In this document: positions 6,870-13,937 of the stretch, piece after piece
Layout of the letters: every line of letters begins with the position of its first letter
Position numbering within the stretch: the first letter of the stretch is position 1
Source: Bacteroidota bacterium
Lineage (GTDB): Bacteria; Bacteroidota; Bacteroidia; Flavobacteriales; Flavobacteriaceae
NCBI GenBank assembly: GCA_021793535.1
Contig: JAJYSO010000016.1
Span: 1 to 13,937 of the forward strand
Reading direction: 5' to 3'
DNA: 13,937 nt
Program-made: the position numbers and the translations under genes
Notes under the pieces: model-generated
Seen by the model: the letters and a program-made list of their open reading frames with translations, nothing else
Databases searched by the model: none
Told to the model about the DNA's origin: nothing

Positions 6870-8552
6870 ATGCACAAAAACACATCCTATATGAACCACC
6901 GTACACAAAAAGAAGTTTTTAACCATTTCCTCTCATTTTCAGTTGTTCTATTCTTCTGTTTTTCGAGTTCTGCCCAACTGCTCCAACGGCAAAAAGAATT
7001 TACCAGAGCAGACGAGTTAAGAGGGGGGCTGCGTCCGGAGCGGACGTACTATGATGTTCTAAAATACGATGTATACGTCGATTTGGACATTCCCGGGAAA
7101 GCCATTTCGGGGAAAAATCGAATCACTTTTAAGGTTCTCAACACTTTAACACGCATACAATTGGATCTGTTTGAAAACATGCAGATAGACAGTATTGTGG
7201 ATCAAGGGAAAAGGCTTTCTTATTCCCGAGACAACAATGCCGTTTTTATAGACTTTGATTCCGAATTACAAAAAGGAGCCGTACAAACTCTGGATTTTTA
7301 TTTCTCGGGCAACCCCTTGATCGCCAAAAACCCTCCTTGGGACGGCGGTGTGATCTTTACCAAAGACGAGCAAGGGAAAGATTGGGTCAGTGTCGCTGTC
7401 CAAGGCACGGGAGCGAGCCTATGGTACCCCAACAAGGACACCCAACGAGACGAGCCTGAAGAAGCGGAAATCCACATCCGTGTGCCCCAAGGGTTGTCGG
7501 CCATAGCCAACGGCCGGCTAACGGGCAAAAAAACACTACCGGGCAACCAGGTAGAATGGTCATGGAAGGTCAACAACCCGATTAACAACTACAATTTAAT
7601 TTTCAACGTGGGCAATTATGTGCATTTTTCGGACCGGCTTGGAACTTTAGACTTGGATTATTATGTCTTACCGTATCATTTGGAAAAAGCCAAGGAGCAT
7701 TTCAAAGAGGTAAAGCCCATGCTGCGTTGTTACACTGAAAAATTCGGGGACTATCCCTTCCCAGAAGACGGTTACAAACTGATCGAGACCCCTTATTTGG
7801 GAATGGAACACCAAAGTGCCATCGGATACGGAAATGGCTATCAAAAGGGCTACTTGGGAAGAGATCGTTCCCAAACCGGGGTGGGGTTAAAGTGGGACTT
7901 TATCATCATTCACGAATCGGCTCACGAATGGTTTGGCAACAGCATCACCGCAGCAGACATCGCGGACATGTGGATTCACGAAGCTTTTACCACCTACGCC
8001 GAGGCCGTCTATATCGAATGCCGATGGGGATTGGATCAAGCCTTGACCTACCTTTTAGGAACGCGTAAAACAGTGGTTTCCAACGATGCACCCATCATCG
8101 GTCAGTACGGGGTAAACGATGAAGGATCTGGCGATATGTACTCCAAGGGAGCCAACATGCTACACACCTTGCGCAGCATTATCCACAACGATGAGCAATG
8201 GTGGGAACTGCTTAAAAATTTTCACCAAACCTTCAAACACCAAATCATCAATACTCAAGAAGTCATTGCTTTTTTCTCTGCCCAATCCAAACGTCCTCTA
8301 GCGCCTGTTTTCAATCAATACCTAAGGTATACAAAGTTGCCTGAATTGCAATTTAAAACGAAGGACAATCGCGTATTCTACCGTTGGCAAGCAGACGAAT
8401 CGGACTTTGCCATGCCGGTGGATATCTTCCTATCCGATCAAAGAAAAAGACTTCGTCCAACCACCTCTTGGCAAGCCCTAAAGGACCCCGTTCAAGTTGC
8501 CGATGTAAAAGTAGATACAGATAACTTTTACATTGAAGTAAAAATCCTTTAA
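6870..8552 (+). CDS. Secreted M1-family zinc metallopeptidase (aminopeptidase-like)
   Basis: This is a probable exported aminopeptidase of MEROPS family M1, cleaving N-terminal residues from peptides in the periplasm or at the cell surface. A signal peptide is visible (hydrophobic LSFSVVLFFCFSSSAQ). An N-terminal beta domain follows, then the zinc site HESAHEWFGN at residues 348-357 with the third ligand E371 in WIHEAFTTYAE, so HEXXH-X18-E is intact. The substrate-binding loop reads GMEHQS (residues 311-316) in place of the classical GAMEN. A Tyr in SGDMYSKGANML fits the usual transition-state Tyr position. At 560 residues it lacks the large helical C-terminal domain of longer M1 enzymes such as PepN. 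ATG 6891 is an equally plausible start and gives a tidier signal peptide. It lies 20 bases after ribD and 28 bases before the rhodanese gene, suggesting co-transcription. Confidence 0.9.
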   Translation: MHKNTSYMNHRTQKEVFNHFLSFSVVLFFCFSSSAQLLQRQKEFTRADELRGGLRPERTYYDVLKYDVYVDLDIPGKAISGKNRITFKVLNTLTRIQLDLFENMQIDSIVDQGKRLSYSRDNNAVFIDFDSELQKGAVQTLDFYFSGNPLIAKNPPWDGGVIFTKDEQGKDWVSVAVQGTGASLWYPNKDTQRDEPEEAEIHIRVPQGLSAIANGRLTGKKTLPGNQVEWSWKVNNPINNYNLIFNVGNYVHFSDRLGTLDLDYYVLPYHLEKAKEHFKEVKPMLRCYTEKFGDYPFPEDGYKLIETPYLGMEHQSAIGYGNGYQKGYLGRDRSQTGVGLKWDFIIIHESAHEWFGNSITAADIADMWIHEAFTTYAEAVYIECRWGLDQALTYLLGTRKTVVSNDAPIIGQYGVNDEGSGDMYSKGANMLHTLRSIIHNDEQWWELLKNFHQTFKHQIINTQEVIAFFSAQSKRPLAPVFNQYLRYTKLPELQFKTKDNRVFYRWQADESDFAMPVDIFLSDQRKRLRPTTSWQALKDPVQVADVKVDTDNFYIEVKIL

Positions 8553-8580
8553 CTTAGGCTTTCCTCACAAACACTAAACT

Positions 8581-8961
8581 ATGAAACCTTACCTCTTTTT
8601 CCTTTTCATTATCAGTCTGTCTTTCCCGTACAGCTGCACCCAGCCGCAGGCTAAAACAGCCCTTCTCACCCGCGAAGTTTTTCTGGATTCTATCAACAAG
8701 CCCAACGTACAGCTTGCCGATATCCGAACACCTGAAGAATACGCTACAGAAGGCAATTTCCCCAAAGCCAAGAACATCGACTTTTTGGCGGAAGATTTTT
8801 ACGAGCAGATGGAAGCAAATTTTGACAAATCCAAACCGCTTTATATCCATTGTAAACGCGGAATAAAAAGCCATAAATCCATTAAAAAACTACAGCAATT
8901 GGGATTTCGTGAGATATACGAGTTACAAGGAGGCTATGAGAATTGGCAAGGGGAAGAGTAA
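8581..8961 (+). CDS. Small rhodanese-domain lipoprotein
   Basis: This is a single-domain rhodanese-like protein of 126 residues. Rhodaneses carry sulfur as a persulfide on an active-site cysteine; the donor and acceptor here are unknown. Residues 1-18 form a hydrophobic signal ending in FPYS before C19. That is a loose lipobox and would anchor the protein as an envelope lipoprotein. The rhodanese domain spans about 28-124, with VQLADIRTPEEYATEGNFPKA at its start. The active-site loop HCKRGIKS carries catalytic C91, and the domain ends in the usual LQGGYENWQ. The gene follows the M1 peptidase by 28 bases on the same strand and probably shares its transcript. Signal cleavage at C19 is less certain than the domain call. 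Confidence 0.88.
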   Translation: MKPYLFFLFIISLSFPYSCTQPQAKTALLTREVFLDSINKPNVQLADIRTPEEYATEGNFPKAKNIDFLAEDFYEQMEANFDKSKPLYIHCKRGIKSHKSIKKLQQLGFREIYELQGGYENWQGEE

Positions 8962-9079
8962 AACGAAAGCAAAATTATTCCCCATCACCCCATCAGCAAA
9001 GGGCTAATGCAGAAAAATCGACAACTGCTCCTCTTTAAAAAATTCAAAACTTTCGGCCAGTGGTGAAAGTAGTAATCCT

Positions 9080-9087
9080 TACCTTCG
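9080..9087 (+). promoter_or_regulatory. Predicted promoter (-7 box) of the cation transporter gene
   Basis: TACCTTCG resembles the Bacteroidota -7 box with C for the third T, 21 bases before the ATG at 9109. The same TACCTTCG sequence sits upstream of the lipoprotein gene at 10623, which strengthens the match. No clear TTG lies at the -33 distance. Confidence 0.4.
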
Positions 9088-9108
9088 TGCCGGATATAGG
9101 GAATAATT

Positions 9109-9984
9109 ATGACTACAGAACAAACGGCTGTACACACCACTTTTTTTAGCATTGCCAGTAATTTCGCTTTGGCCGTTATCAAAGGCGTTGCCGGCGTGCT
9201 GGGAAATTCTCATGCCCTGATTGCCGATGCCATTGAATCCACTGCGGATATTTTTTCTTCTTTTTTGGTGTTTATCGGCTTGCGGTACTCTACCAAACCC
9301 GCAGACGACAACCATCCTTATGGGCACGGGCGAGCAGAACCTTTGATTACCTTTATGGTGGTAGGCTTTCTAATTATTGCAGCCACACTGATTGTATACA
9401 AGAGTATTCAAAATATTCGCTCTCCTCATGAACTTCCCAAGGCATGGACTTTACTCGTTTTGGGAGCCATTATCATCTGGAAGGAAATTTCCTATCGCTT
9501 TGTCATTGCCAAGAGTAAAATTACCGGTAGTTCTTCTCTAAAGGCCGATGCCTGGCACCACCGCACCGATGCCATCACCTCTATCACTGCCTTTATCGGA
9601 ATCTCCATCGCTTTGTTGTTCGGCAAAGGTTATGAATCTGCCGATGATTGGGCAGCTCTCATAGCGGCCGGTATTATCCTGTACAACAGCTACCTCATCT
9701 TCCGACCGGCTTTGGGTGAAATCATGGACGAACAGGTCTACGATGATTTGGTCCAAAAGATCCGAAAAATCGCACCAGAAGTAGAGGGTGTTCTCGCTAC
9801 AGAAAAGTGTTATGTCCGCAAATCGGGATTAAAGTATTACGTTGATCTTCACGTCACTGTAAAAGCTAGCCTTACCGTTAAAAAGGGGCACGAGATTGCG
9901 CATCAGCTCAAAGATACACTCACCGAAAAACTTCCGCAATTAGGAAACGTTTTAATTCACATCGAACCTGACGACATGGCCTAA
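9109..9984 (+). CDS. Cation diffusion facilitator (CDF) family metal transporter
   Basis: This is a proton-coupled efflux transporter of divalent metal ions in the inner membrane. Which metal it moves (Zn, Fe, Mn, Cd or Co) cannot be settled from sequence. The 291 residues contain about six transmembrane helices followed by a cytoplasmic C-terminal domain, the usual CDF layout. The helix-2 metal site appears as ADAIESTAD (E43 and D47 at the ligand spacing), and the helix-5 site as DAWHHRTD (H150, D154). The HPYGHGRAEPL segment after helix 2 is typical of a common bacterial CDF group. The C-terminal domain, with VEGVLATEKCYVRKSG and later VLIHIEPDD, fits the dimerising ferredoxin-like fold. 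It has its own promoter candidate 147 bases downstream of the rhodanese gene. Its stop lies 11 bases from that of the convergent haem-binding gene. Confidence 0.93.
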   Translation: MTTEQTAVHTTFFSIASNFALAVIKGVAGVLGNSHALIADAIESTADIFSSFLVFIGLRYSTKPADDNHPYGHGRAEPLITFMVVGFLIIAATLIVYKSIQNIRSPHELPKAWTLLVLGAIIIWKEISYRFVIAKSKITGSSSLKADAWHHRTDAITSITAFIGISIALLFGKGYESADDWAALIAAGIILYNSYLIFRPALGEIMDEQVYDDLVQKIRKIAPEVEGVLATEKCYVRKSGLKYYVDLHVTVKASLTVKKGHEIAHQLKDTLTEKLPQLGNVLIHIEPDDMA

Positions 9985-9995
9985 AAAAGAAGTAC

Positions 9996-10460
9996 TCAGG
10001 GCAGCGCTTCGGCCATTTCCTTTGCCCATGCGGCCACTTTTTGGTATTCCTTATCACTGAGTTGAGCCTTATTGTGCATGCGCTGATAAGCAGGTAAAGG
10101 CATGGTCCTTTTTTCCATGACTTCCTGTATTTTTTTAAATCGCTCTGCTTGCTCTTCTTTAGAATAGGTGGCAAATTCGGAAAAATTAAGGACGGCTTTA
10201 GCCTTTTGAATATGTCCATTCATCCACCAACTCACCGGCTGAACACGGTAATACCACGGATAATCCTCAGTGTAGTTTGAATGACAGTCATAACAGGCGT
10301 TATTAAAATCCATTTGAATATCCATGGGAATTTCATACACCTTGTAAATATCATCCAGCGGTGCGGTATCACTGTAGTTTTTTGCCGGCTGAAAAATCGG
10401 TATCTGCAAGACAAGCCCCACAAGAATGACCCCCAATAAAACTTTTACAAACCCTTTCAT
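9996..10460 (-). CDS. Haem-binding domain protein with CxxCH motif (membrane-anchored)
   Basis: This 154-residue protein matches the small cytochrome-like proteins common in Bacteroidota and annotated as haem-binding domain (haem_bd). Residues 3-22 form one hydrophobic helix that anchors the protein or acts as a signal, placing the rest in the periplasm. One CxxCH haem-attachment motif (CYDCH, residues 56-60) is present. M120 in RTMPLPAYQ is a reasonable sixth ligand. The aromatic segment DYPWYYRVQPVSWWM is characteristic of the family. A role in electron transfer or haem-dependent sensing is plausible but unproven. It converges on the CDF gene with an 11-base gap and is divergent from the Cys/His lipoprotein gene. 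No terminator is visible between the convergent genes, so their transcripts may overlap. Confidence 0.88.
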   Translation of the reverse strand: MKGFVKVLLGVILVGLVLQIPIFQPAKNYSDTAPLDDIYKVYEIPMDIQMDFNNACYDCHSNYTEDYPWYYRVQPVSWWMNGHIQKAKAVLNFSEFATYSKEEQAERFKKIQEVMEKRTMPLPAYQRMHNKAQLSDKEYQKVAAWAKEMAEALP

Positions 10461-10489
10461 CGCGACTAAAATTATATGGAAAAATAGCC

Positions 10490-10518
10490 CAAAGTACAGC
10501 GGTAACCCAAAAAACCAA
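10490..10518 (-). promoter_or_regulatory. Predicted promoter of the haem-binding gene
   Basis: On the minus strand a TTG (10516-10518), a 19-base spacer and TACTTTG (10490-10496) lie 30 bases upstream of the ATG. The -7 box is one base shorter than TAnnTTTG, so this is a moderate match. It faces away from the lipoprotein promoter at 10562-10590. Confidence 0.35.
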
Positions 10519-10561
10519 TTGTTAAATACCTTCTTTCCAGCGTTAAAGTTAAGGCTCTTTT

Positions 10562-10590
10562 TTGATTTAAAAGAATAAATTGTACCTTCG
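10562..10590 (+). promoter_or_regulatory. Predicted promoter of the Cys/His lipoprotein gene
   Basis: TTG at 10562-10564 (preceded by a T-run), an 18-base spacer and TACCTTCG at 10583-10590 fit the Bacteroidota promoter layout. Start of transcription would be near 10597, leaving a leader of about 26 bases before the ATG at 10623. This is the best-formed promoter candidate in the window. Confidence 0.55.
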
Positions 10591-10622
10591 ATAGTCCTTA
10601 ACCCCCTTAAAATCCGATTATT

Positions 10623-11027
10623 ATGCTACACAAAAAATTAACAAGTGCTTTTGCCGCCGCCGTAATGGTTGCCTTTCTTCTGGTATCTTGCAATACCTCC
10701 ACTTCCAAAAACAGCGAAGCCTCTTCAGAGGGAACCGCTTTAACAGTCAAAGGTGAAGTCTTGGATCTTTCCTGTTATATGGCCGATGGATCAAAAGGGA
10801 TGTCCCATCAAACTTGTGCACAAGGATGTTTAGACAAGGGACTTCCGGCTGGATTATTGAGCAATGCAGACGGGCAAGTCTATCTTCTTGTTGAGAATCA
10901 CGACAAAGCAGATGCTTATCAAGAAATGCTAAAACACGCTGCAGAAAACGTTGAAATCACAGGGACATTAGTCACAAAGAATGGCGTACAAAGTTTAACA
11001 GTTGAAGAGATCAACATCGAAGGTTAA
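10623..11027 (+). CDS. Small lipoprotein with conserved-looking Cys/His motif, function unknown
   Basis: This is a 134-residue predicted lipoprotein. Residues 1-22 are a signal peptide ending in the lipobox LLVSC (lipidated C23), followed by a Ser/Thr/Asn-rich linker to about residue 39. The folded part begins with VKGEVLDLSCYM. It carries C51, H62, C65 and C69 in the arrangement C-x10-H-x2-C-x3-C, which looks like a metal- or haem-interacting site or a disulfide cluster. The C-terminal part, with GQVYLLVENHDKADAY and later VEITGTLVTKNGVQSLTVEEI, alternates beta strands like a small OB-type barrel. I recognise similar short proteins in other bacteria but no established function. It has its own promoter and a strong terminator, so it is probably monocistronic. 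It is divergent from the haem-binding gene. Confidence 0.85.
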   Translation: MLHKKLTSAFAAAVMVAFLLVSCNTSTSKNSEASSEGTALTVKGEVLDLSCYMADGSKGMSHQTCAQGCLDKGLPAGLLSNADGQVYLLVENHDKADAYQEMLKHAAENVEITGTLVTKNGVQSLTVEEINIEG

Positions 11028-11048
11028 GCGCTCACCAAAGACAACATC

Positions 11049-11099
11049 AACCTTCTGTAGCTTGGCTCCTGATGCCCCTACAGAAGGTTTTATTTTTTC
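11049..11099 (+). terminator. Intrinsic terminator after the Cys/His lipoprotein gene
   Basis: AACCTTCTGTAG (11049-11060) pairs perfectly over 12 bases with CTACAGAAGGTT (11078-11089) across a 17-base loop. A T-rich tract (TTATTTTTT) follows at about 11089-11098. The T tract is on the plus-strand side, so it serves the lipoprotein gene. The same stem could also slow batE transcription arriving from the other side. Confidence 0.85.
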
Positions 11100-11119
11100 T
11101 AGAACGGCCAATCCGACTG

Positions 11120-11875
11120 CTAGAGCAGCCTTAATGCCTCTTCTTTCATCCACCCGCGTTTATCGTCGTCTAATTTTACCCGATAATACCCATTGAAATG
11201 GTCCATCACCTGAACCCGGGTTCCTTCGTGTAAAGTAAAAATGACCACAGCATTGTGGTTGGGCTCTGCATGCACATCGATTTGTTTAGCATATACGATG
11301 GCCAGTTGCTTGTTTTGTTGTTCGTTATATTGATCGTAGGCCAGCGTCACACTTCCCGCACTGACCAATATGGCCAATATTCCCAAGAAAAAAAACAAGC
11401 GCTTCTTCAAGGGGCTTCTTACAAAATAGTAACCCGTTCCAAAAATAAGCATTAAAAAAGAACAGATCACTGCCAGTACCGCCCAACCATTGTAAGAAAG
11501 GGCTGTTCTCAAATTTGAAAACCAAGCCGCCCAACCCGTCTTGGGGGTCTGCTCGATAAGATCAACGGTCCGCTCCTTGGCAAATTGGAGATTGTTTAAA
11601 ACATCGGGGTCCTTAGGAGCCAGTTGAAGGGCTTTGTTATAATAATAAATACTAGGGGCCAAACTATCGAGTTTATAATAGGCGTTTCCGAGGTTAAAAT
11701 ACACCTCAGCTGAAGCTTTATCCCCGTGGAGAATTTCTTCATATTGAGCAATGGCAGCTTGATATTCACCTGCAGCGTATTGCTCGGAAGCTTGATCAAA
11801 CAAGGCTTGAGGATCGGATTGTGCCAAAGCCACTGTACAGGTTATCAACAAGATAAAATTTAAAAACATCCGCAT
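11120..11875 (-). CDS. batE: BatE-like TPR and SH3 domain protein (aerotolerance operon)
   Basis: This is the last gene of a Bat (Bacteroides aerotolerance) operon. Bat proteins are linked to oxygen tolerance and envelope stress, but their biochemical role is unsettled. The product (251 residues from ATG 11875) has a signal peptide (MRMFLNFILLITCTVALAQ). TPR repeats follow, with ASEQYAAGEYQAAIAQYEEIL and AEVYFNLGNAYYKLDSLAPSIYYYNKALQL as the clear repeat units. Two transmembrane helices lie near residues 130-180 (WAVLAVICSFLMLIFGTGYYF and FFFLGILAILVSAGSVTLAY). A C-terminal SH3-like domain ends in GWMKEEALRLL. This order is the usual BatE layout. A GTG one codon upstream (11878) is the alternative start. 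The ATG lies four bases after the batD stop, consistent with coupled translation. Confidence 0.9.
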   Translation of the reverse strand: MRMFLNFILLITCTVALAQSDPQALFDQASEQYAAGEYQAAIAQYEEILHGDKASAEVYFNLGNAYYKLDSLAPSIYYYNKALQLAPKDPDVLNNLQFAKERTVDLIEQTPKTGWAAWFSNLRTALSYNGWAVLAVICSFLMLIFGTGYYFVRSPLKKRLFFFLGILAILVSAGSVTLAYDQYNEQQNKQLAIVYAKQIDVHAEPNHNAVVIFTLHEGTRVQVMDHFNGYYRVKLDDDKRGWMKEEALRLL

Positions 11876-11879
11876 CACA

Positions 11880-13667
11880 TCAAACTTTTAATTGTCTGTC
11901 CACATCGGTAATAATCTGAGCTGCTTTGTCGTAATCATGCTGCATACTATTCGCTGAGGGCGGGGTGTAGCGTGCAAAATCACAACTGGCTAACAATCCG
12001 ATAAAGCGATTGCTGGTCTCTATACTCACCGCCCGATCTTGCAGCAACTCCGCAATACGATCCTTACTCATTTCAACTGTCGGAATATCGAGCTTAGCTT
12101 TGAGGTAATTGTGCAAAGCACTCTCCAGCGCCTCGTAATAGGCTTGCTGATCACCCATGGCTTTTTTAGCTTCCGATAAATACTTACGCGCCAATTTATC
12201 TGCGCGTTTGACCCGTTTACCTGCAGTATCATTCAGTTTTTCAAGGCGTTTATTGCCGACTCCAATGACCATAGGGAGCAGCAGTACTGGCAAGAGAAGC
12301 AATGCCCAAAAGGCCGTACTTCCAAAAAAGGGAGCATCCCCTCTAGACCTTAAGTTCGTGCGCAACTTGATGTATTCAAAATGCGCAGGGCTACTGACAA
12401 TTTGTTTACGTGGGACAAGAGAAGAAGCAGTCGTATCGTCGTTTTGTGCGACCAGAGCCCTCGAGCCACCCGTCACCCGCACTTTGGAAGTTTTAGCAGA
12501 TAAGGTTCTGTAGGTCTTCGTCTGAGGATCAAAATAAGAAAAAGACGGTGTCTGAAGGGTAAACTCTCCTCCAGCATCAGGCACCAGCGTATACCGATCA
12601 GCAATGGAGCCTTTCATCCCTCCCCCTTCTACTTGTACATTTTCGGAATGCTCTGGATCATATACCTCAAAGGATTGTGGCGCTTCTAGTTTCGGGAGTT
12701 GAAAAAGTTTTAAATTCCCAGTTCCAGAAACCTTAACCGTAACATCCAAGGATTCCTCCGCCTCCAACTCTTCTTTGGAAGTTTCCAATGCATAGGAAAA
12801 TGTTCCTACCGCACCACTAAAATCAGCAGGTTTACCCTCCTCTGGCAATGGACTTACCGTAAGCGTTCGGCTTCCTGAAGACATTTTCTTTTCTATAGGT
12901 CTAAAGATCTGGCGGCCGAAGAAATCTCTTCGGCTGGTCGGAATTTCGGTAGTGTAATTAATGGTGAGCGGCTCGATTTCCAACTTTCCATCTTTCTGCG
13001 GGTAAAGAACGACCTGTTTTAAATACACATAGCGATAATTGTCGTCCCCTCGATAACTCCCATGGTATACTTTATTGGGGTTGATCTTGACGTCGTGACT
13101 CCAAAAATTGGCAAATCTGGGAACATCTGTGCTGTACCAATTACTCACATTGGCATCTTGTCCGACATACAATTTATAGGTCACCGTGACTCCTTGATTG
13201 AGGTAAGGAGTAGGATTGGAGATTTCGGTCACCAGGTGAATATCATTTACGTAATCTTGAATATCTTCTTCGTCTCCGTCTTTGGGCTCATCCACGGAAG
13301 CCGTCACTTCGACGGCGAGCGGAGAAGTCTTGTACACCTCTCCATTGACCTCTACGGTTGCCTGACCGATGGTGAACTGCCCTCTTTTTTGCGGTTCCAA
13401 ATAATAGGTATAGGTTTTGCTAAAAGAGCGCTTCCCGTTAACCCAGCTCTGGCTAATGGACTGACGAGGGCCAGCATACAGGGTAAAATTATCAAAGCGA
13501 GGAGGGGTAAAATTATCTCCGTTTTGGTTCATCGTAAAATCCACACGCAAACGTTCGTTCAATCCGATCTTGTCTTTACTCAATTTAGCGGTAAACTCTA
13601 CCTGTCCGTACCCTATAAGGCCGGTCATACAACATAAAAAAACAAGTATGTACCCTTTTGATTTCAT
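11880..13667 (-). CDS. batD: BatD family protein (aerotolerance operon)
   Basis: BatD is an exported, membrane-anchored protein of the Bat operon, proposed to act at the cell envelope with the von Willebrand-domain proteins BatA and BatB. The 595-residue product has a signal peptide (ILVFLCCMTGLIGYGQ). A long periplasmic region of repeated beta-sandwich domains opens with VEFTAKLSKDKIGLNERLRVDFTM, the typical BatD beginning. The segments GPRQSISQSWVNGKRS, LEPQKRGQFTIG and VTYKLYVGQD match the family's first domains. A single transmembrane helix (FWALLLLPVLLLPMVIGV, about residues 450-470) is followed by a charged cytoplasmic tail of roughly 125 residues. The ATG at 13667 lies seven bases after the batC stop. 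The TGA stop at 11882-11880 is four bases before the batE ATG. Confidence 0.92.
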   Translation of the reverse strand: MKSKGYILVFLCCMTGLIGYGQVEFTAKLSKDKIGLNERLRVDFTMNQNGDNFTPPRFDNFTLYAGPRQSISQSWVNGKRSFSKTYTYYLEPQKRGQFTIGQATVEVNGEVYKTSPLAVEVTASVDEPKDGDEEDIQDYVNDIHLVTEISNPTPYLNQGVTVTYKLYVGQDANVSNWYSTDVPRFANFWSHDVKINPNKVYHGSYRGDDNYRYVYLKQVVLYPQKDGKLEIEPLTINYTTEIPTSRRDFFGRQIFRPIEKKMSSGSRTLTVSPLPEEGKPADFSGAVGTFSYALETSKEELEAEESLDVTVKVSGTGNLKLFQLPKLEAPQSFEVYDPEHSENVQVEGGGMKGSIADRYTLVPDAGGEFTLQTPSFSYFDPQTKTYRTLSAKTSKVRVTGGSRALVAQNDDTTASSLVPRKQIVSSPAHFEYIKLRTNLRSRGDAPFFGSTAFWALLLLPVLLLPMVIGVGNKRLEKLNDTAGKRVKRADKLARKYLSEAKKAMGDQQAYYEALESALHNYLKAKLDIPTVEMSKDRIAELLQDRAVSIETSNRFIGLLASCDFARYTPPSANSMQHDYDKAAQIITDVDRQLKV

Positions 13668-13674
13668 GATGTGC

Positions 13675-13937
13675 TTACCAATATTTACGATTCGGGGTTC
13701 CCTTTACTTCTTTCCCCTTTTCCTCATTTAGTTTCTCTTGGACGCCCTTCTCCAAGTTTTCCGCAGCTTTCAACAAGCTCTCTGCCTGTTCATCAGAGAT
13801 TCCTTGAGCGGACCGATCTCCTTGAGGCTGTTGCTCCTGATTTTCATCCGGATGATCTTGTTGATCCTCATTTTGGTCTGGGTTTTGTTGATCGTCATCT
13901 TTACCGCCACCAGAAGGGTCCTCTTGATCCTCAAGAT
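13675..13937 (-). CDS. batC: BatC-like protein, C-terminal part (gene continues beyond window)
   Basis: Only the last 86 residues are visible; the 5' part lies beyond the right edge. The fragment opens with a low-complexity acidic and glutamine-rich stretch of about 40 residues (for example DDDQQNPDQNEDQQDHPDEN). It then has a helical segment, SDEQAESLLKAAENLEKGVQEKL, and ends in NRKYW. BatC proteins are TPR proteins with this kind of charged linker and a short C-terminal helix that resembles the tail of BatB-associated TPR proteins. The position directly before batD, with a seven-base gap, supports the call. The TPR repeats themselves are not in the window, so this rests on the tail and the gene order. 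Confidence 0.78.
   Translation of the reverse strand, partial: LEDQEDPSGGGKDDDQQNPDQNEDQQDHPDENQEQQPQGDRSAQGISDEQAESLLKAAENLEKGVQEKLNEEKGKEVKGTPNRKYW

Noticed and set aside
13062..13637. A 191-codon open frame on the plus strand opposite batD
   Set aside because: It lies fully within batD on the other strand. Its translation lacks recognisable domains, while the batD frame has a signal peptide, family motifs and a membrane helix.

Overview
The window looks like chromosomal DNA from a member of the Bacteroidota, most likely the Flavobacteriaceae. Three things point there. The predicted promoters fit the Bacteroidota consensus (TTG, about 17-20 bases, then TAnnTTTG) instead of -35/-10 boxes. 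Shine-Dalgarno sequences are mostly absent. The gene content is typical: an aerotolerance (Bat) operon, a haem-binding CxxCH protein, Mqo with SucD, and a two-domain RibD divergent from PrmC. No rRNA, tRNA, CRISPR array, insertion sequence or phage gene was seen.

Layout from left to right: the 5' part of uvrA (minus, cut by the left edge); a TauE/SafE-type permease (minus) with no clear start codon; an unexplained stretch of about 296 bases with hairpins and an interrupted reading frame; sucD and mqo (minus, TCA cycle); prmC (minus), divergent from ribD (plus). ribD is followed closely by a secreted M1-family metallopeptidase and a small rhodanese lipoprotein (plus). A cation diffusion facilitator transporter (plus) converges on a haem-binding protein (minus). 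That gene is divergent from a cysteine/histidine-motif lipoprotein (plus), which ends in a strong intrinsic terminator. The window closes with the distal part of a Bat operon on the minus strand, transcribed in the order batC (cut by the right edge), batD, batE.

Most genes are housekeeping: nucleotide excision repair, TCA cycle, release-factor methylation and riboflavin synthesis. The envelope is the other theme. BatC/D/E, the haem-binding protein, the M1 peptidase, the rhodanese lipoprotein and the Cys/His lipoprotein all carry signal peptides or membrane anchors.

The least ordinary part is positions 1858-2153, between the permease and sucD. It holds four inverted repeats in about 160 bases. 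It also has a plus-strand frame that is open for 34 codons, broken by one TAA, then open for 40 more codons rich in Tyr and Trp. It abuts the permease, which has lost any recognisable start. A decayed small gene, a structured RNA or a dispersed intergenic repeat would each fit; the sequence alone does not decide. I found no convincing new multi-gene system here.
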